Notes: a model not told the origin generated them from the letters alone. A DNA stretch of 64,000 nucleotides from Crossiella cryophila (GCF_014204915.1 NZ_JACHMH010000001.1:7713501-7777500), one strand, 5' to 3'; shown: positions 7,468 through 16,695, counted from the first letter of the stretch. Program-made: numbers and translations.

Positions 7468-9198
7468 TCAGGGACGGGGGATGTTGCGCAGGTTGCTGCG
7501 GGCCAGTTCGATCATCTTGCCCACCCCGCCGTTGAGCACCGTCTTCCCCGCCGCCAGCGCGAACCCGCGCACCATCTCGCCGGTGATCTTCGGCGGCAGG
7601 GACAGCGCGTTGGGGTCGGTGACGAGTTCGACCAGGGCGGGGCCGGGGTGGGTGAAGGCCTCCCGCAACGCCGGCTCGACCTCGGCGGGCTTCTCCGCGC
7701 GGATGGCGTGGATGCCGGCTGCCTTGGCGATCGCGGCGAAGTTGACCTGGCGGTGGTCGGTGCCGTGGTCCGGGAGGCCGTCGACCAGCATCTCCAGTTT
7801 GACCATGCCCAGGCTGGCGTTGTTGAACACCACCACCTTCACCGGGATGTCGGCGCCGGAGAGGGTGAGCAGGTCGCCCAGGAGCATGGACAGGCCGCCG
7901 TCGCCGGAGAGGGCGACCACCTGGCGGTCGGGGTAGGCGAGTTGGGCGCCGATGGCCTGGGGCAGGGCGTTGGCCATGCTGCCGTGGCGGAAGGAGCCGA
8001 TCATGCGGCGGCGGCCGTTGGGGGTGAGGTAGCGGGCGGCCCAGACGTTGTTCATGCCGGTGTCGATGGTGAAGACGGTGTCGGCGGCGGCCACCTCGTC
8101 GAGCACCGCGGCGGCGTACTCGGGGTGGATGGGGGTGCGGTCGGCGATGTCCCTGGTGTAGGCGTCGACGACCTTCTCCAGGCGGTCGGCGTGTTTGCGC
8201 AGCATCTTGTCCAGGTAGGACCGGTCGGTGCGTTGCTTCACCTTGGGCAGCAGGGCCCGCAGGGTTTCCTTGACGCTGCCGTGCACGGCCAGTTCGAGCG
8301 GGGTGCGGCGGCCAAGGCGGGTGAGGTCGTGGTCGACCTGGATGGTGCGGGCCTGGGGCAGGAAGTTGTCATAGGGGAAATCGGTGCCCAGCAGGATGAC
8401 CCGGTCCGCCTGGTGCATGGCCTCGAAGCAGGCGCCGTAGCCGAGCAGGCCGCTCATGCCGACGTCGTAGGGGTTGTCGAACTGGATCCACTCCTTGCCG
8501 CCGAAGGAGTGGCCGACCGGTGCGCCCAGGCGAGCGGCCAGTTCCATCACCTCGGCGTGCGCGCCGCGGGCGCCCGCGCCGACGAACAGCATGACCTTCT
8601 CGGCGCTGTCAAGCAGCTCCGCCAGCTCGTCTACCGTCCGGTCGGTAGGGACCACGGGCGAGGGACGGACCTTGGTCACCGGCGGGGTGGGCGCGGTGGC
8701 CTTGCGGTCGGCCAGGTCGCCGGGGATGGTCAGCACCGACACGCCGCCGCGGCCCAGCGCGGTCTGCATGGCGATGCGCAGCAGGCGGGGCAGCTGCTCG
8801 GGCTGGGAGACGAGTTCGCTGTAGTGGCTGCACTCGGCGAAGAGCTGCTCCGGGTGGGTCTCCTGGAAGAAGCCGGTGCCGATCTGCGCGGCCGGGATGT
8901 GCGAGGCGATGGCCAGCACCGGCGCGCCACTGCGGTGCGCGTCGAACAGGCCGTTGATCAGGTGCAGGTTGCCCGGACCGCTGCTGCCCGCGCAGACCGC
9001 CAACCGACCGGTCAGTTGGGCTTCGGCGGAGGCGGCGAAGGCGGCGGTCTCCTCGTGCCGCACGTGCACCCACTCGATGCCCTCGGTGCGGCGGACCGCG
9101 TCCACGATCGGGTTGAGACTGTCCCCGACGATGCCGTAGATCCGCTGGACCCCGGCCTCGCGCAGCAGGTGTACGAGCTGCTCGGCCACATTCGTCAT
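7468..9198 (-). CDS. poxB: Pyruvate dehydrogenase (quinone) / pyruvate oxidase
   Basis: A 576-residue thiamine-diphosphate enzyme of the acetolactate-synthase superfamily. The N-terminal domain carries the catalytic Glu region (HVRHEETAAFAASAEA). The central FAD domain contains FVGAGARGAHAEV, and the C-terminal domain has the ThDP/Mg motif beginning GDGG and ending NN (SGDGGLSMLLGDLL, VFNNASLGM). PoxB oxidises pyruvate to acetate and CO2 with electrons passed to the quinone pool at the membrane. GGAGG precedes the ATG. It diverges from a LysR gene 90 nt away, its probable regulator, and is not part of the peptide operon downstream. Confidence 0.93.
   Translation of the reverse strand: MTNVAEQLVHLLREAGVQRIYGIVGDSLNPIVDAVRRTEGIEWVHVRHEETAAFAASAEAQLTGRLAVCAGSSGPGNLHLINGLFDAHRSGAPVLAIASHIPAAQIGTGFFQETHPEQLFAECSHYSELVSQPEQLPRLLRIAMQTALGRGGVSVLTIPGDLADRKATAPTPPVTKVRPSPVVPTDRTVDELAELLDSAEKVMLFVGAGARGAHAEVMELAARLGAPVGHSFGGKEWIQFDNPYDVGMSGLLGYGACFEAMHQADRVILLGTDFPYDNFLPQARTIQVDHDLTRLGRRTPLELAVHGSVKETLRALLPKVKQRTDRSYLDKMLRKHADRLEKVVDAYTRDIADRTPIHPEYAAAVLDEVAAADTVFTIDTGMNNVWAARYLTPNGRRRMIGSFRHGSMANALPQAIGAQLAYPDRQVVALSGDGGLSMLLGDLLTLSGADIPVKVVVFNNASLGMVKLEMLVDGLPDHGTDHRQVNFAAIAKAAGIHAIRAEKPAEVEPALREAFTHPGPALVELVTDPNALSLPPKITGEMVRGFALAAGKTVLNGGVGKMIELARSNLRNIPRP
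8631..8648. repeat. 18-bp CTACCGNNCGGNCGGTAG palindrome, site in poxB
   Basis: CTACCGTCCGGTCGGTAG within the poxB coding sequence. One of several near-identical sites in this window. Confidence 0.6.
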
Positions 9199-9288
9199 GT
9201 TGTCCTCCTCCGGCTCTACTTCCCAGCCTGCGCCGGGTTAACCCATGCGTCCAATGCCGGATTTCCGGCCCATCGATACTCTTGACAC
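9199..9288. promoter_or_regulatory. Divergent poxB/LysR control region
   Basis: A 90-nt intergenic stretch with an interrupted palindrome CCGGATTTCCGG (9257-9268). A -10-like GATACT (9275-9280) only 8 nt before the LysR ATG suggests a leaderless LysR transcript. LysR proteins usually bind such shared regions and control both genes. Confidence 0.4.
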
Positions 9289-10200
9289 ATGGATCTGCGG
9301 ACCTTGGCCTGGTTCCGGGAGGTCGCCGAGGGCGCCACGGTCACCGAGACCGCCCGCCGCGCGCACCTGACCCAGCCCGCGCTGTCCAGGGCACTGGCCA
9401 AGCTGGACCAGGAGACCGGTGCCGCCCTGTTCCAGCGGGTGGGCAAGACCCTGGTGCCCACCCCGGCCGGACACCTGTTCAAGACCTGCGTGAGCGAGGT
9501 GCTCGACCGCTACGCCCAGGGCCTGCGCGCGGTGGCCGAACTGACCGACCCCGGCTGCGGCACGGTGCCGCTGACCTTCCTGCACACCCTGGGCACCTGG
9601 CTGGTGCCGCCGCTGCTGAGCCGGTTCCGCGCCGGGTTCCCGGACATCGCCTTCGAGCTGACCCAGCACGGCGAGGCGGGCCTGGCCACCGCCCTGCTCT
9701 CCGGCGCCGCCGACCTGGCGGTCACCAGCGACGATCCCGGCCACCCGCAGCTGCGCTGGCAGCACCTGCTCACCGAACCGCTGTTCCTGGCCGTGCCGCC
9801 GCGCCACCGGCTGGCCAGGCGCTCCCGGGCCCGGCTGGCCGACCTGGCCGAGGAGCCGTTCATCCTGCTCCGCCCGGGTTACGCCTTGCGCGCCACCACC
9901 GAGGACCGCTGCCGCCAGGCCGGGTTCACCCCTCGGGTGGGCTTCGAGGGCGAGGAGGTGGAGACCCTGCGCGGACTGGTCGCCGCCGGACTCGGCGTCG
10001 CACTGCTGCCGCTGCCCGGCGGCGAACCGGCCACCCCGTACCTGCGGCTCACCGATGTGCGGGCCACCAGGGACATCGGGCTGATGTGGCTGGCCGAACG
10101 GGAGCTGCCACCGGCCTCGGCGGAGTTCAGGGCGCACGTGCTCGGCACCGTCGCCGATGGTCTGGACCTCCCCTGGCAACGGGGCAAACCAGCGAGGTAG
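9289..10200 (+). CDS. LysR-family transcriptional regulator
   Basis: A 303-residue LysR regulator. Residues 1-60 form the winged helix-turn-helix (LRTLAWFREVAEGATVTETARRAHLTQPALSRALAKLD); the rest is a periplasmic-binding-like effector domain with two lobes. It is divergent from poxB, the arrangement in which LysR proteins generally activate their neighbour in response to a metabolite. No Shine-Dalgarno sequence is visible, in keeping with a leaderless start. The effector is unknown. Confidence 0.93.
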   Translation: MDLRTLAWFREVAEGATVTETARRAHLTQPALSRALAKLDQETGAALFQRVGKTLVPTPAGHLFKTCVSEVLDRYAQGLRAVAELTDPGCGTVPLTFLHTLGTWLVPPLLSRFRAGFPDIAFELTQHGEAGLATALLSGAADLAVTSDDPGHPQLRWQHLLTEPLFLAVPPRHRLARRSRARLADLAEEPFILLRPGYALRATTEDRCRQAGFTPRVGFEGEEVETLRGLVAAGLGVALLPLPGGEPATPYLRLTDVRATRDIGLMWLAERELPPASAEFRAHVLGTVADGLDLPWQRGKPAR

Positions 10201-10211
10201 GGTCCGCGTCC

Positions 10212-10550
10212 ATGGACGCGACCCCCCTGCCCGATCCCGCGGACTGGCAACGAATCGCCCGCCCGGATCGCCGCCTGTCCATCGCGCTGGCCGCACTGTA
10301 TGAGTATTACCCGACCCTGGACGGCCCGCCCGGCGTCGAGCACGAGTCCTATGTGGATGGTGCGGTGACGCAGCTCGCGCCGCCGTTCCAGGCCGACGCC
10401 GCCCGAGCCGAGGTGGTCGCCGGGGCGATCCGGCACGCGGTCTCCTACCCGACCTGGCAGTCCCTGGTCCGGACCAGCGGCCTGGTCCCACTGGACGCGG
10501 TGCGGCTGATGGTGGCCATGGTCAAGACCGCCGCGGGCGAACGCGGCTGA
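10212..10550 (+). CDS. Small protein of unknown function
   Basis: A 112-residue, soluble, largely helical protein starting 11 nt after the LysR stop. It has no signal peptide, membrane segment or motif that I recognise. The central segment LAALYEYYPTLDGPPGVEHESYVDG is the most distinctive. Codon use matches its neighbours, which supports a real gene. It may be co-transcribed with the LysR gene. I do not assign a function. Confidence 0.6.
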   Translation: MDATPLPDPADWQRIARPDRRLSIALAALYEYYPTLDGPPGVEHESYVDGAVTQLAPPFQADAARAEVVAGAIRHAVSYPTWQSLVRTSGLVPLDAVRLMVAMVKTAAGERG

Positions 10551-10577
10551 AAAATCTTGGCCCGATTTCCGCCGTGG

Positions 10578-10606
10578 TGTCGATCCGGGGCTCCTGGGTT
10601 CGTGTA
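10578..10606 (+). promoter_or_regulatory. Candidate ECF42-type promoter
   Basis: TGTCGA (10578-10583), a 17-nt spacer, then CGTGTA (10601-10606), placed 27 nt before the DGPF gene. ECF42 sigma factors are reported to prefer TGTCGA at -35 with a CGT/CGA-type -10, so this fits autoregulation of the DGPF-sigma pair. Confidence 0.6.
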
Positions 10607-10632
10607 GAGAGCGAACCAAGGAGGAGAAACCC

Positions 10633-10974
10633 ATGGCCCAGTACCTGCTCAGCATCTACCAGCCGGACGGCCCCACCCCGCCGCCGGAGTTCCTCGACCC
10701 GATCATGAAGAAGCTGGACGCGGTCAACGCGGACCTGATCGCCTCGGGCGCGCGGGTCTTCGCCGCCGGGCTGTTCCCGCCCAGCACCGCCACCGTGATC
10801 AGGGCCAGGGACGAGGAGGTGCTGATGACCGACGGCCCGTTCACCGAGGGCAAGGAGCACATCGGCGGCTTCACCGTGATCCAGGCCGAGGACCTGGACG
10901 CGGCCCTGCACTGGGGCACCCGGCTGGCCGAGGCGCTCGGGCTGCCCATCGAGGTGCGGCCCATGTACGAGTGA
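10633..10974 (+). CDS. DGPF-domain (YciI-like) protein, ECF42 partner
   Basis: A 113-residue YCII/DGPF-family protein with the naming motif in [19 protein letters not shown] proteins are small ferredoxin-like folds almost always encoded beside, and controlled by, ECF42 sigma factors; their biochemical role is not settled. GGAGGAG precedes the ATG, and the stop overlaps the sigma factor start as TGATG. The gene lies directly behind a matching ECF42 promoter, so the pair is very probably an autoregulated operon. Confidence 0.92.
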   Translation: MAQYLLSIYQPDGPTPPPEFLDPIMKKLDAVNADLIASGARVFAAGLFPPSTATVIRARDEEVLMTDGPFTEGKEHIGGFTVIQAEDLDAALHWGTRLAEALGLPIEVRPMYE

Positions 10975-12173
10975 TGGACGTCGAAGCGGTCTTCCGCGCC
11001 GAGTACGGGCGCGCGGTGGCGGTGCTGGTCCGCCTGCTCGGCGATATCGATCTCGCCGAGGAGGCGGTCCAGGACGCCTTCGTCACCGCGTTGCGCCGCT
11101 GGCCGACCGAGGGCCTGCCGCCCAGTCCGGCGGGCTGGATCATCACCACCGCCCGCAACCGGGCGATCGACCGGCACCGGCGCGAGTCCGGCCGGGACAG
11201 CCGGGAAGCCGAAGCCGTGCTGGCACACGGCCCCGAGGATCCGGTGGAGGTGGGTGCGGTGCGCGACGACCAGCTGCGGCTGATCTTCACCTGCTGCCAC
11301 CCGGCTCTGGCCCCGGCGGCCAGGGTCGCACTGACCCTGCGACTGCTCGGCGGACTGTCCACTGTGGAAATCGCCAGGGCTTTCCTGGTGCCGGAATCCA
11401 CCATGGCGCAACGCCTTGTGCGGGCCAAGGGCAAGATCAGGGACGCCCGCATCCCGTACCGGGTGCCACGGGAGGCGGATCTGCCGGACCGGCTGCGTTC
11501 GGTGCTGGCCGTGCTGTACCTGATCTGCACCGAGGGCCACACCGCGAGCGCGGGCGAACGCCTGGACCGGCCGGATCTGGGCGCGGAGGCGATCCGGCTG
11601 GGCAGGGTGCTGGCCGGGCTGATGCCGGACGAGCCCGAGGTCTGGGGCCTGCTCGCGCTGATGCTGCTGGTGGAGTCAAGGCGGGCGGCCCGCACCGACG
11701 CGGACGGCGCGCTGATCCCACTGTCCGAACAGGACCGTGCGCGCTGGAACCCCAGTCATGTCAAGGAAGGCCAGGCGATCGTCGAGGCGTGCATCCGCCG
11801 AGGGCAGCCGGGTCCGTACCAGATCCAGGCCGCCATCAACGCCGTGCACGCCGATCCGCCGCCCACCGACTGGCCCACCATCGTCACCCTCTACGACCAG
11901 CTGCTGAGCCTGACCCCCACCCCGATCGTCGTACTCAACCGGGCGGTCGCCGTGGCCGAGGTGGACGGCCCGGCCGCCGCGCTGGCCCTGATCGAGCACC
12001 TGGAGCTGCCCGGCTACCACCTGCTGCCCGCCATCCGCGCCGACCTGCTGCACCGCCTCGGCCGCACCGCCGAGGCCCGCGCCGCCTACGAGGAGGCGAT
12101 CAGCCTCGCGGGCAACGCCACCGAACGGGACTTCCTGCGCCGCCGCCGCGATCAGCATGCGCCGGACTCATAG
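10974..12173 (+). CDS. ECF42-type RNA polymerase sigma factor with C-terminal extension
   Basis: A 399-residue ECF sigma factor. Region 2 ([31 protein letters not shown], about 1-95) and region 4 (about 115-165, with [31 protein letters not shown]) are followed by a long alpha-helical, TPR-like extension of over 200 residues. That extension is the hallmark of ECF42; it replaces an anti-sigma factor and is needed for activity. The ATG at 10974 shares its A with the DGPF stop; a GTG one codon earlier is also possible. The signal that controls it is unknown. Confidence 0.93.
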   Translation: MDVEAVFRAEYGRAVAVLVRLLGDIDLAEEAVQDAFVTALRRWPTEGLPPSPAGWIITTARNRAIDRHRRESGRDSREAEAVLAHGPEDPVEVGAVRDDQLRLIFTCCHPALAPAARVALTLRLLGGLSTVEIARAFLVPESTMAQRLVRAKGKIRDARIPYRVPREADLPDRLRSVLAVLYLICTEGHTASAGERLDRPDLGAEAIRLGRVLAGLMPDEPEVWGLLALMLLVESRRAARTDADGALIPLSEQDRARWNPSHVKEGQAIVEACIRRGQPGPYQIQAAINAVHADPPPTDWPTIVTLYDQLLSLTPTPIVVLNRAVAVAEVDGPAAALALIEHLELPGYHLLPAIRADLLHRLGRTAEARAAYEEAISLAGNATERDFLRRRRDQHAPDS

Positions 12174-12228
12174 CCCCGAGAGACAACCGGCATTGGACGC
12201 ATGAGCCCAGCTCAACCAAGCTCAGCGC

Positions 12229-12969
12229 ATGAGCATTTCCACCCCTGCCGACCGACTGTTCGGTAGTCGCGTCGTGGTGATCGGCGCCGGTTCCGGCATC
12301 GGCAAGGCCATCGCGCACTCTCTGGCCAAGGCCGGGGCCGACCTGCTGCTGGCCGGCCGCGACCCGGGCGCGCTGGAGCGCACCGCCGTCGAACTGGCCC
12401 CGTACGCCGGCTCGGTGGACACCCAGCCGGTGGACCTGGCCGAGGAGGGTTCGGTCACCGGACTGGCGCTGCGTGCGGGCCGGGTCGACCACGTGATCAG
12501 CACCGCCTCCGCCGCCGCCAACGGACCGGTGTCCACAATGGACTTCACCGCGGTGCGCACCGCACTGGCCGCCAAGGTCATCGGCCCACTGCTGCTCGCC
12601 AAGCACCTGGCCGAGCGGATCGACCCGGCGGGCAGCATGCTGTTCTTCTCCGGCGTGATCGCCTGGCGCCCCGCCCCCGGCCGCAGCGTGATGGCGGCGA
12701 CCAACGGCGCGCTCGCCCACCTGGTCGAGGCCCTCGCCCTGGAACTGGCGCCGGTGCGGGTGAACGCGATCAGCCCCGGCATCGTCGACTCCGGCGCCTG
12801 GGACGCCCTGCCGGACAAGGACGGCTTCCTGGCCGGGGTGGCCGCGAAGAACCCGGCCCGCCGGGTCGGCACTCCGGCGGATCTGGCCGAGGCGGCGTTG
12901 TTCACCTTGACCAACCGCTTCGTCACCGGTTCGGTGGTGCACGTCGACGGCGGCGGCCGTCTGGCCTAG
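12229..12969 (+). CDS. SDR-family protein with altered catalytic residues
   Basis: A 246-residue short-chain dehydrogenase/reductase fold. The NAD(P)-binding GAGSGIGKAIA is intact, as is the NxxSPG-type segment (NAISPGIV) and the C-terminal VVHVDGGG. In the catalytic position where SDRs have YxxxK, this protein reads MAATN, so both the Tyr and the Lys appear replaced. The upstream Ser is also only loosely placed (FFSGVIAW). It may be a non-catalytic cofactor sensor or use different chemistry. It stands alone on the strand after the sigma factor, with no strong ribosome-binding site. Confidence 0.85.
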   Translation: MSISTPADRLFGSRVVVIGAGSGIGKAIAHSLAKAGADLLLAGRDPGALERTAVELAPYAGSVDTQPVDLAEEGSVTGLALRAGRVDHVISTASAAANGPVSTMDFTAVRTALAAKVIGPLLLAKHLAERIDPAGSMLFFSGVIAWRPAPGRSVMAATNGALAHLVEALALELAPVRVNAISPGIVDSGAWDALPDKDGFLAGVAAKNPARRVGTPADLAEAALFTLTNRFVTGSVVHVDGGGRLA

Positions 12970-13034
12970 TCCGCCTCTACAGGCAACCCCGTCGGCGGCT
13001 GGGCCGGACCCGCGCCGCTTCGCATACTCGGGTG

Positions 13035-13556
13035 ATGAGCGCCTGGGAGCTGCGCGTGCGGGCCGGCGGCCACGGCGAGGCCGGCACGCTGGTGGTCGCG
13101 ATGACCGGGCTGGCCGCGCTGGTCGGATTGCTGGCCGCGCTGGCGGTGGTCGGCTACGCGGCGATGAACCAGGACCCCACGCCCTGGGAGTCGGACTCGA
13201 TGTTCGTGGTGGTGCCCATCGCCATCGCCGCGGTGCTGATCCCGTTCGGGCTGTTCCTGCTGCACCACCGGGAAATCCCCGCGCACACCGTGCGGATCAC
13301 CACTGAGAGCGTGCAGACGGTCAGTCGCTCGGGCGAGGACATCCGGCCGCTGACCGAGCTGCGTGCGGTGACCGTGCACCACAGCTTCGTCAGCCACCTG
13401 CCGCGGTGGACCCACCTGGCTCTGCACTTCGAAACCTGCAACGTGCGCACCCGGCAGTTCCCCTACCGCGCCGGCCTGGCCGCCGAGTTGACCGCGGTGC
13501 TCAAGGAATGCCAGGTGACGGTGACTGAAGCCGTCAGTGAGACCAATCCCGGTTGA
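13035..13556 (+). CDS. Two-pass membrane protein of unknown function
   Basis: A 173-residue protein with two hydrophobic segments (about residues 18-42 and 58-78). A cytosolic C-terminal half follows in a PH-like beta pattern (HTVRITTESVQTVSR, LTELRAVTVHH, HLALHFETCNVRTRQFPYR). Such small actinobacterial membrane proteins are common but uncharacterised. A GTG one codon earlier (13032) is an alternative start. I recognise no catalytic motif. Confidence 0.65.
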   Translation: MSAWELRVRAGGHGEAGTLVVAMTGLAALVGLLAALAVVGYAAMNQDPTPWESDSMFVVVPIAIAAVLIPFGLFLLHHREIPAHTVRITTESVQTVSRSGEDIRPLTELRAVTVHHSFVSHLPRWTHLALHFETCNVRTRQFPYRAGLAAELTAVLKECQVTVTEAVSETNPG

Positions 13557-13714
13557 GCCACCCGCCGTCATCCGGTCGAACGACCATACCGTCCACAATG
13601 GACAGTGACCGGAATCGGCAAATTTGCTTTCAGGGCTGGGCTGAATGTGTTCGTTCGGGTAAAAACGACCTCCGCGTGTTTACGCGCCTGTCGCCGGAGC
13701 GCTAGAAAAGTCCT

Positions 13715-14101
13715 ATGTTCGTCGACTTCCAGACCCTCCGGTTCACCAGGGACCACACCTGGGTCCGGCACCGCGGCGACACGCTGCGAGTGGGCTTGAC
13801 CGATGTGCTCACCCGCGGCCTGACCGATCTGGTCGAGGTGGGCCTGCCGCCGCTGGGCGGTGACGTGCACCTGTTGGCCCCGTGCGGATTCCTGGCCACC
13901 CGTACCTGGTTCGGCGACCTGTTCGCGCCGATGTCCGGGCTCGTGGTGGAACGCAACGAACGGCTCTTCGACGATCCAGGCCTGATCGTGCGCGACCCGT
14001 ACGACACCGGCTGGCTCTTCGAGATCCGCACCACCGGCGACCCGTTGCTGGACACCCTCGACGGCGCCGACTACCTCGAACTGGTCAGCCAGGTTCCCTA
14101 G
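13715..14101 (+). CDS. GcvH-like protein lacking the lipoyl lysine
   Basis: A 128-residue homologue of glycine-cleavage H protein: TRDHTWVRHRGDTLRVGLTD, then DLFAPMSGLVVERNERLFDDPGLI and DPYDTGWLFEI match the family along its length. The lipoyl-lysine site, normally ESVKA a few residues before the D-L-Y/F-A-P turn, reads ATRTW, so the modified Lys is a Thr. It cannot carry lipoate in the usual way. No glycine-cleavage T, P or L genes are adjacent. It may be a structural relic or a protein-protein adaptor. Confidence 0.8.
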   Translation: MFVDFQTLRFTRDHTWVRHRGDTLRVGLTDVLTRGLTDLVEVGLPPLGGDVHLLAPCGFLATRTWFGDLFAPMSGLVVERNERLFDDPGLIVRDPYDTGWLFEIRTTGDPLLDTLDGADYLELVSQVP

Positions 14102-14106
14102 GCCGC

Positions 14107-15108
14107 TCAGGCGGTGGCGAGCAGGAACACACCCAGCGAAGGCATCCCCACCACCGCGAGCGCGCCGACCGCCGTGGTGATCCGGTACTGCATGAGCAAC
14201 GCGACGAACTCGCGGATGAACGCGCTCGGCAGGAAGTACAGCGCGGTGCGCGAACCCACCACCCGCATCCGCAGCTTGAGCTGATACGACAGCACCGCGG
14301 TGCGGAAGACGTGGTAGTTGTTGGTCACCGCGACGATCCGCGCCCCCGGCCGCGCCGGGGTCACCAGCGCCGAGCTGAACCGCAGATTCTCCTCGGTGGT
14401 GCGCGCCCGGTCCTCCAGCACGATGTGCTCGGCCGGGACCTCGCGGGCCAGCAGGTAGTCCCGCATCGCGGCCGCCTCGGTGGTGGTCTCCCCCGGCCCC
14501 TGCCCGCCGGAGACCACCAGCACCGGCTCACCCCCGGCCGCGCGATCCCTGCGGTAGAGCGCCAGTCCGCGCTCGATCCTGGCCGCCAGCAGCGGCGGCA
14601 CCCGGTCCCCGATCAGGCCGCTGCCCAGCACCACGATCGCGTCCACCCGACCGCGGCTGCTCAGCGATCCGTACACAATGGAGTAGGCGAGCAGGCTGAC
14701 GAACAGGAACGCGAAGTAGCCGAAGGCCAGGATCACCGCCATCAACACGAGTTGCGCGGGACGTTCCAGCCGCCAGCCGAAGATCACGGTGAACCCGAGC
14801 AGCCCGATCGTCGTCAATCCTGTCAGCAGGGACAGCAGGTTGGCCGGCCGGAAGGACTCGCGGCGTAGCATGATCACTCCGTTGGCGAGGAGCGCGAACG
14901 GCAGCACCAGCCCGATGAGCAGGGCGAGCAGCCCCAGCAGCACCACGATCATGCCGTAGCCGTACTGCCCCAGCTCCCAGGCCGCCCACAGACCACCGAA
15001 GAACAACAGGATGCCGAACCACACCGCGTTGCTCATCCGGCGGGGTTCACGCACCACCCGCACCAGAAAGACGAGGCCCGCGATTCCTGCCAGGATTCCG
15101 AACAGCAC
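14107..15108 (-). CDS. YdcF/DUF218-family membrane protein
   Basis: A 333-residue protein with about five hydrophobic segments at the N-terminus, then a DUF218 (YdcF-like) domain: VDAIVVLGSGLIGDRVPPLLAARIERGLALY, VVSGGQGPGE, MRDYLL, LEDRARTTEENLRFS, VTNNYHVFRT. A final hydrophobic stretch follows. The family binds nucleotides such as SAM and is linked to envelope metabolism. GTG at 15108 is preferred because GAGAGG precedes it; an upstream extension passes through repeat-rich non-coding sequence. It converges closely on the GcvH-like gene. Confidence 0.85.
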   Translation of the reverse strand: MLFGILAGIAGLVFLVRVVREPRRMSNAVWFGILLFFGGLWAAWELGQYGYGMIVVLLGLLALLIGLVLPFALLANGVIMLRRESFRPANLLSLLTGLTTIGLLGFTVIFGWRLERPAQLVLMAVILAFGYFAFLFVSLLAYSIVYGSLSSRGRVDAIVVLGSGLIGDRVPPLLAARIERGLALYRRDRAAGGEPVLVVSGGQGPGETTTEAAAMRDYLLAREVPAEHIVLEDRARTTEENLRFSSALVTPARPGARIVAVTNNYHVFRTAVLSYQLKLRMRVVGSRTALYFLPSAFIREFVALLMQYRITTAVGALAVVGMPSLGVFLLATA

Positions 15109-15170
15109 GTCAGCCCTCTCCAACCCGACCGGCGACCGTCCACAGTGTGCAGTACCGCCGGAGAGCGCGA

Positions 15171-15209
15171 ACACCGGGCCGCCCGCGGTACACATCGGGC
15201 CGCCCGCGG
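15171..15209. repeat. Short direct repeat in divergent spacer
   Basis: CGGGCCGCCCGCGG occurs twice about 20 nt apart (near 15175 and 15196), and a partial third copy (CATCGGCCCCCCG) follows near 15217. It lies between divergent genes, so it could contain regulatory sites, but no promoter is clear. Confidence 0.4.
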
Positions 15210-15361
15210 CCGTCGACATCGGCCCCCCGATGATCCCCGGCGGACCCACTCGCGCGACCCGCCACACCAGGCTGTCGGCCCCTGATCCGTGCCCGGATGC
15301 CCCTGCCGACTTTCGCCGGAGCCCGCCAGCCGCCAAGGTAGTAGCCGGACCAGGAGGCGCG

Positions 15362-16144
15362 GTGGGCACTTACCCCTTCGACAACGCGGTGGACGCCGCG
15401 CGGACCCGGATGGCCGCGCTGGAGGCCACCTACGACACGGTGACCACCCCGCTGCTGGCCGAGCTGGGCGTGGCGCCGGGCTGGCGTTGCTGGGAGGTCG
15501 GCGCCGGCGGTGGTTCGATCGCCCGCTGGCTGGGCGAACGGGTCGGCCCGGACGGTTACGTGCTGGCCACCGACCTCGACACCCGGCTGCTGGAACTGGC
15601 CCCGCCGGTGGAGATCCAGCGGCACGACGTGCTCACCGACCCGTTGCCGCCGGGTGGTTTCGACCTGATCCACTGCCGCCTGGTGCTCATCCACCATCCG
15701 GCGCGGGATGCCGCGGTGGCCAAGCTGACCGCCGCGCTCAACCCCGGCGGGGTGCTGCTGCTGGAGGAGATCCTGCCCAAGGAGCAGCGGGTGCTCAGCA
15801 CCGCGACCTGCCAGCAGGACTCCTTCTGGGCGGTGCAGACCCAGGTGCTGGAGGTGCTCACCAAACTCGGCTCCGACGACCTCGACTGGGCCCTGGGCAT
15901 GGAGAAACTGTTCGTCCACTGTGGACTCGACCAGGTCGCGGCCAGCCGGTCCACGCCGATCTGGGTCGGCGGCGGCGAGGGCAGCAAGCTGCTGCTGGCC
16001 AACGCCTGGGAGCTGCGGGACAAGCTGCGCGCGGCCGGGGTCGGGCCGGGCGAACTGGCCCAGTTCACCCGGCTGCTGCGTGATCCCGGGTTCAGCGTCA
16101 CGGCCTATCCGCTGCTGAGCACCTGGGGCCGGGCCCCGCGCTAG
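15362..16144 (+). CDS. SAM-dependent class I methyltransferase
   Basis: A 260-residue Rossmann-fold methyltransferase. Motif I is EVGAGGGSIARWL, followed by the acidic motif II (LATDLD) and motif IV near FDLIHCRLVLIHHP; NPGGVLLLEE is post-motif II. The GTG at 15362 has AGGAGG just upstream. The substrate is not evident. The TAG stop and the TAG of the convergent TetR gene are the two strands of one CTAG (16141-16144). Confidence 0.88.
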   Translation: MGTYPFDNAVDAARTRMAALEATYDTVTTPLLAELGVAPGWRCWEVGAGGGSIARWLGERVGPDGYVLATDLDTRLLELAPPVEIQRHDVLTDPLPPGGFDLIHCRLVLIHHPARDAAVAKLTAALNPGGVLLLEEILPKEQRVLSTATCQQDSFWAVQTQVLEVLTKLGSDDLDWALGMEKLFVHCGLDQVAASRSTPIWVGGGEGSKLLLANAWELRDKLRAAGVGPGELAQFTRLLRDPGFSVTAYPLLSTWGRAPR

Positions 16145-16695
16145 GCGTCGGGGGCCAGTGCCTTGCAGAGCAACGGGATCAGCCGGGCGCCGGCCTCGCC
16201 GCGGTAGCCCAGCATGGCGTGCCCGGCGATGACCATCGCCTTGACGTCGTGCACGTCCACGTCCGGCCGCACCGCGCCCGCCTGCTGGGCGCGGGCCAGC
16301 AGCACGCCGAGCGCGGCCTTGAACTCGGCGGTGCGCTCGGGTTCGGCGGTCTCGATGTCGAAGCTGCTGCCCGCGAAGGCGTCCATCAGGCCCTGGTCGG
16401 TGCTGTACTCGTGGATGAACCGGGTGAAGTAGCCGTAGAAGGCCGCACCGGGATCGGCCGCGTCGGCCAGCTCCCGCGCGCGGGCGATGAGCTGCTCGAA
16501 CTGGTCGGCCACGATCGCCCGGAACAACGCCTCCTTGGTCGGGAAGTGCCGGTACACCGTGCCCGCGCCCACGCCCGCGCGCCGGGCGATCTCGTCGATC
16601 GGCACCCCGAGGCCCTCGGTCGCGAAGGTCTCGTACGCCACCCGCAACAGGCGTTCCCGATTGCGAACAGCATCCGACCTGGTCTTCTTCAGCAC
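16141..16695 (-). CDS. TetR-family regulator
   Basis: A 184-residue TetR repressor. The N-terminal helix-turn-helix is VPIDEIARRAGVGAGTVYRHFPTKEALF (about 30-58); the remainder is the ligand/dimer domain. GTG at 16695 follows GGGAG; upstream codons read through the operator region. It diverges from the SDR gene at 16783, with a palindrome between them, the standard layout for autorepression and control of the reductase. Confidence 0.9.
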   Translation of the reverse strand: MLKKTRSDAVRNRERLLRVAYETFATEGLGVPIDEIARRAGVGAGTVYRHFPTKEALFRAIVADQFEQLIARARELADAADPGAAFYGYFTRFIHEYSTDQGLMDAFAGSSFDIETAEPERTAEFKAALGVLLARAQQAGAVRPDVDVHDVKAMVIAGHAMLGYRGEAGARLIPLLCKALAPDA

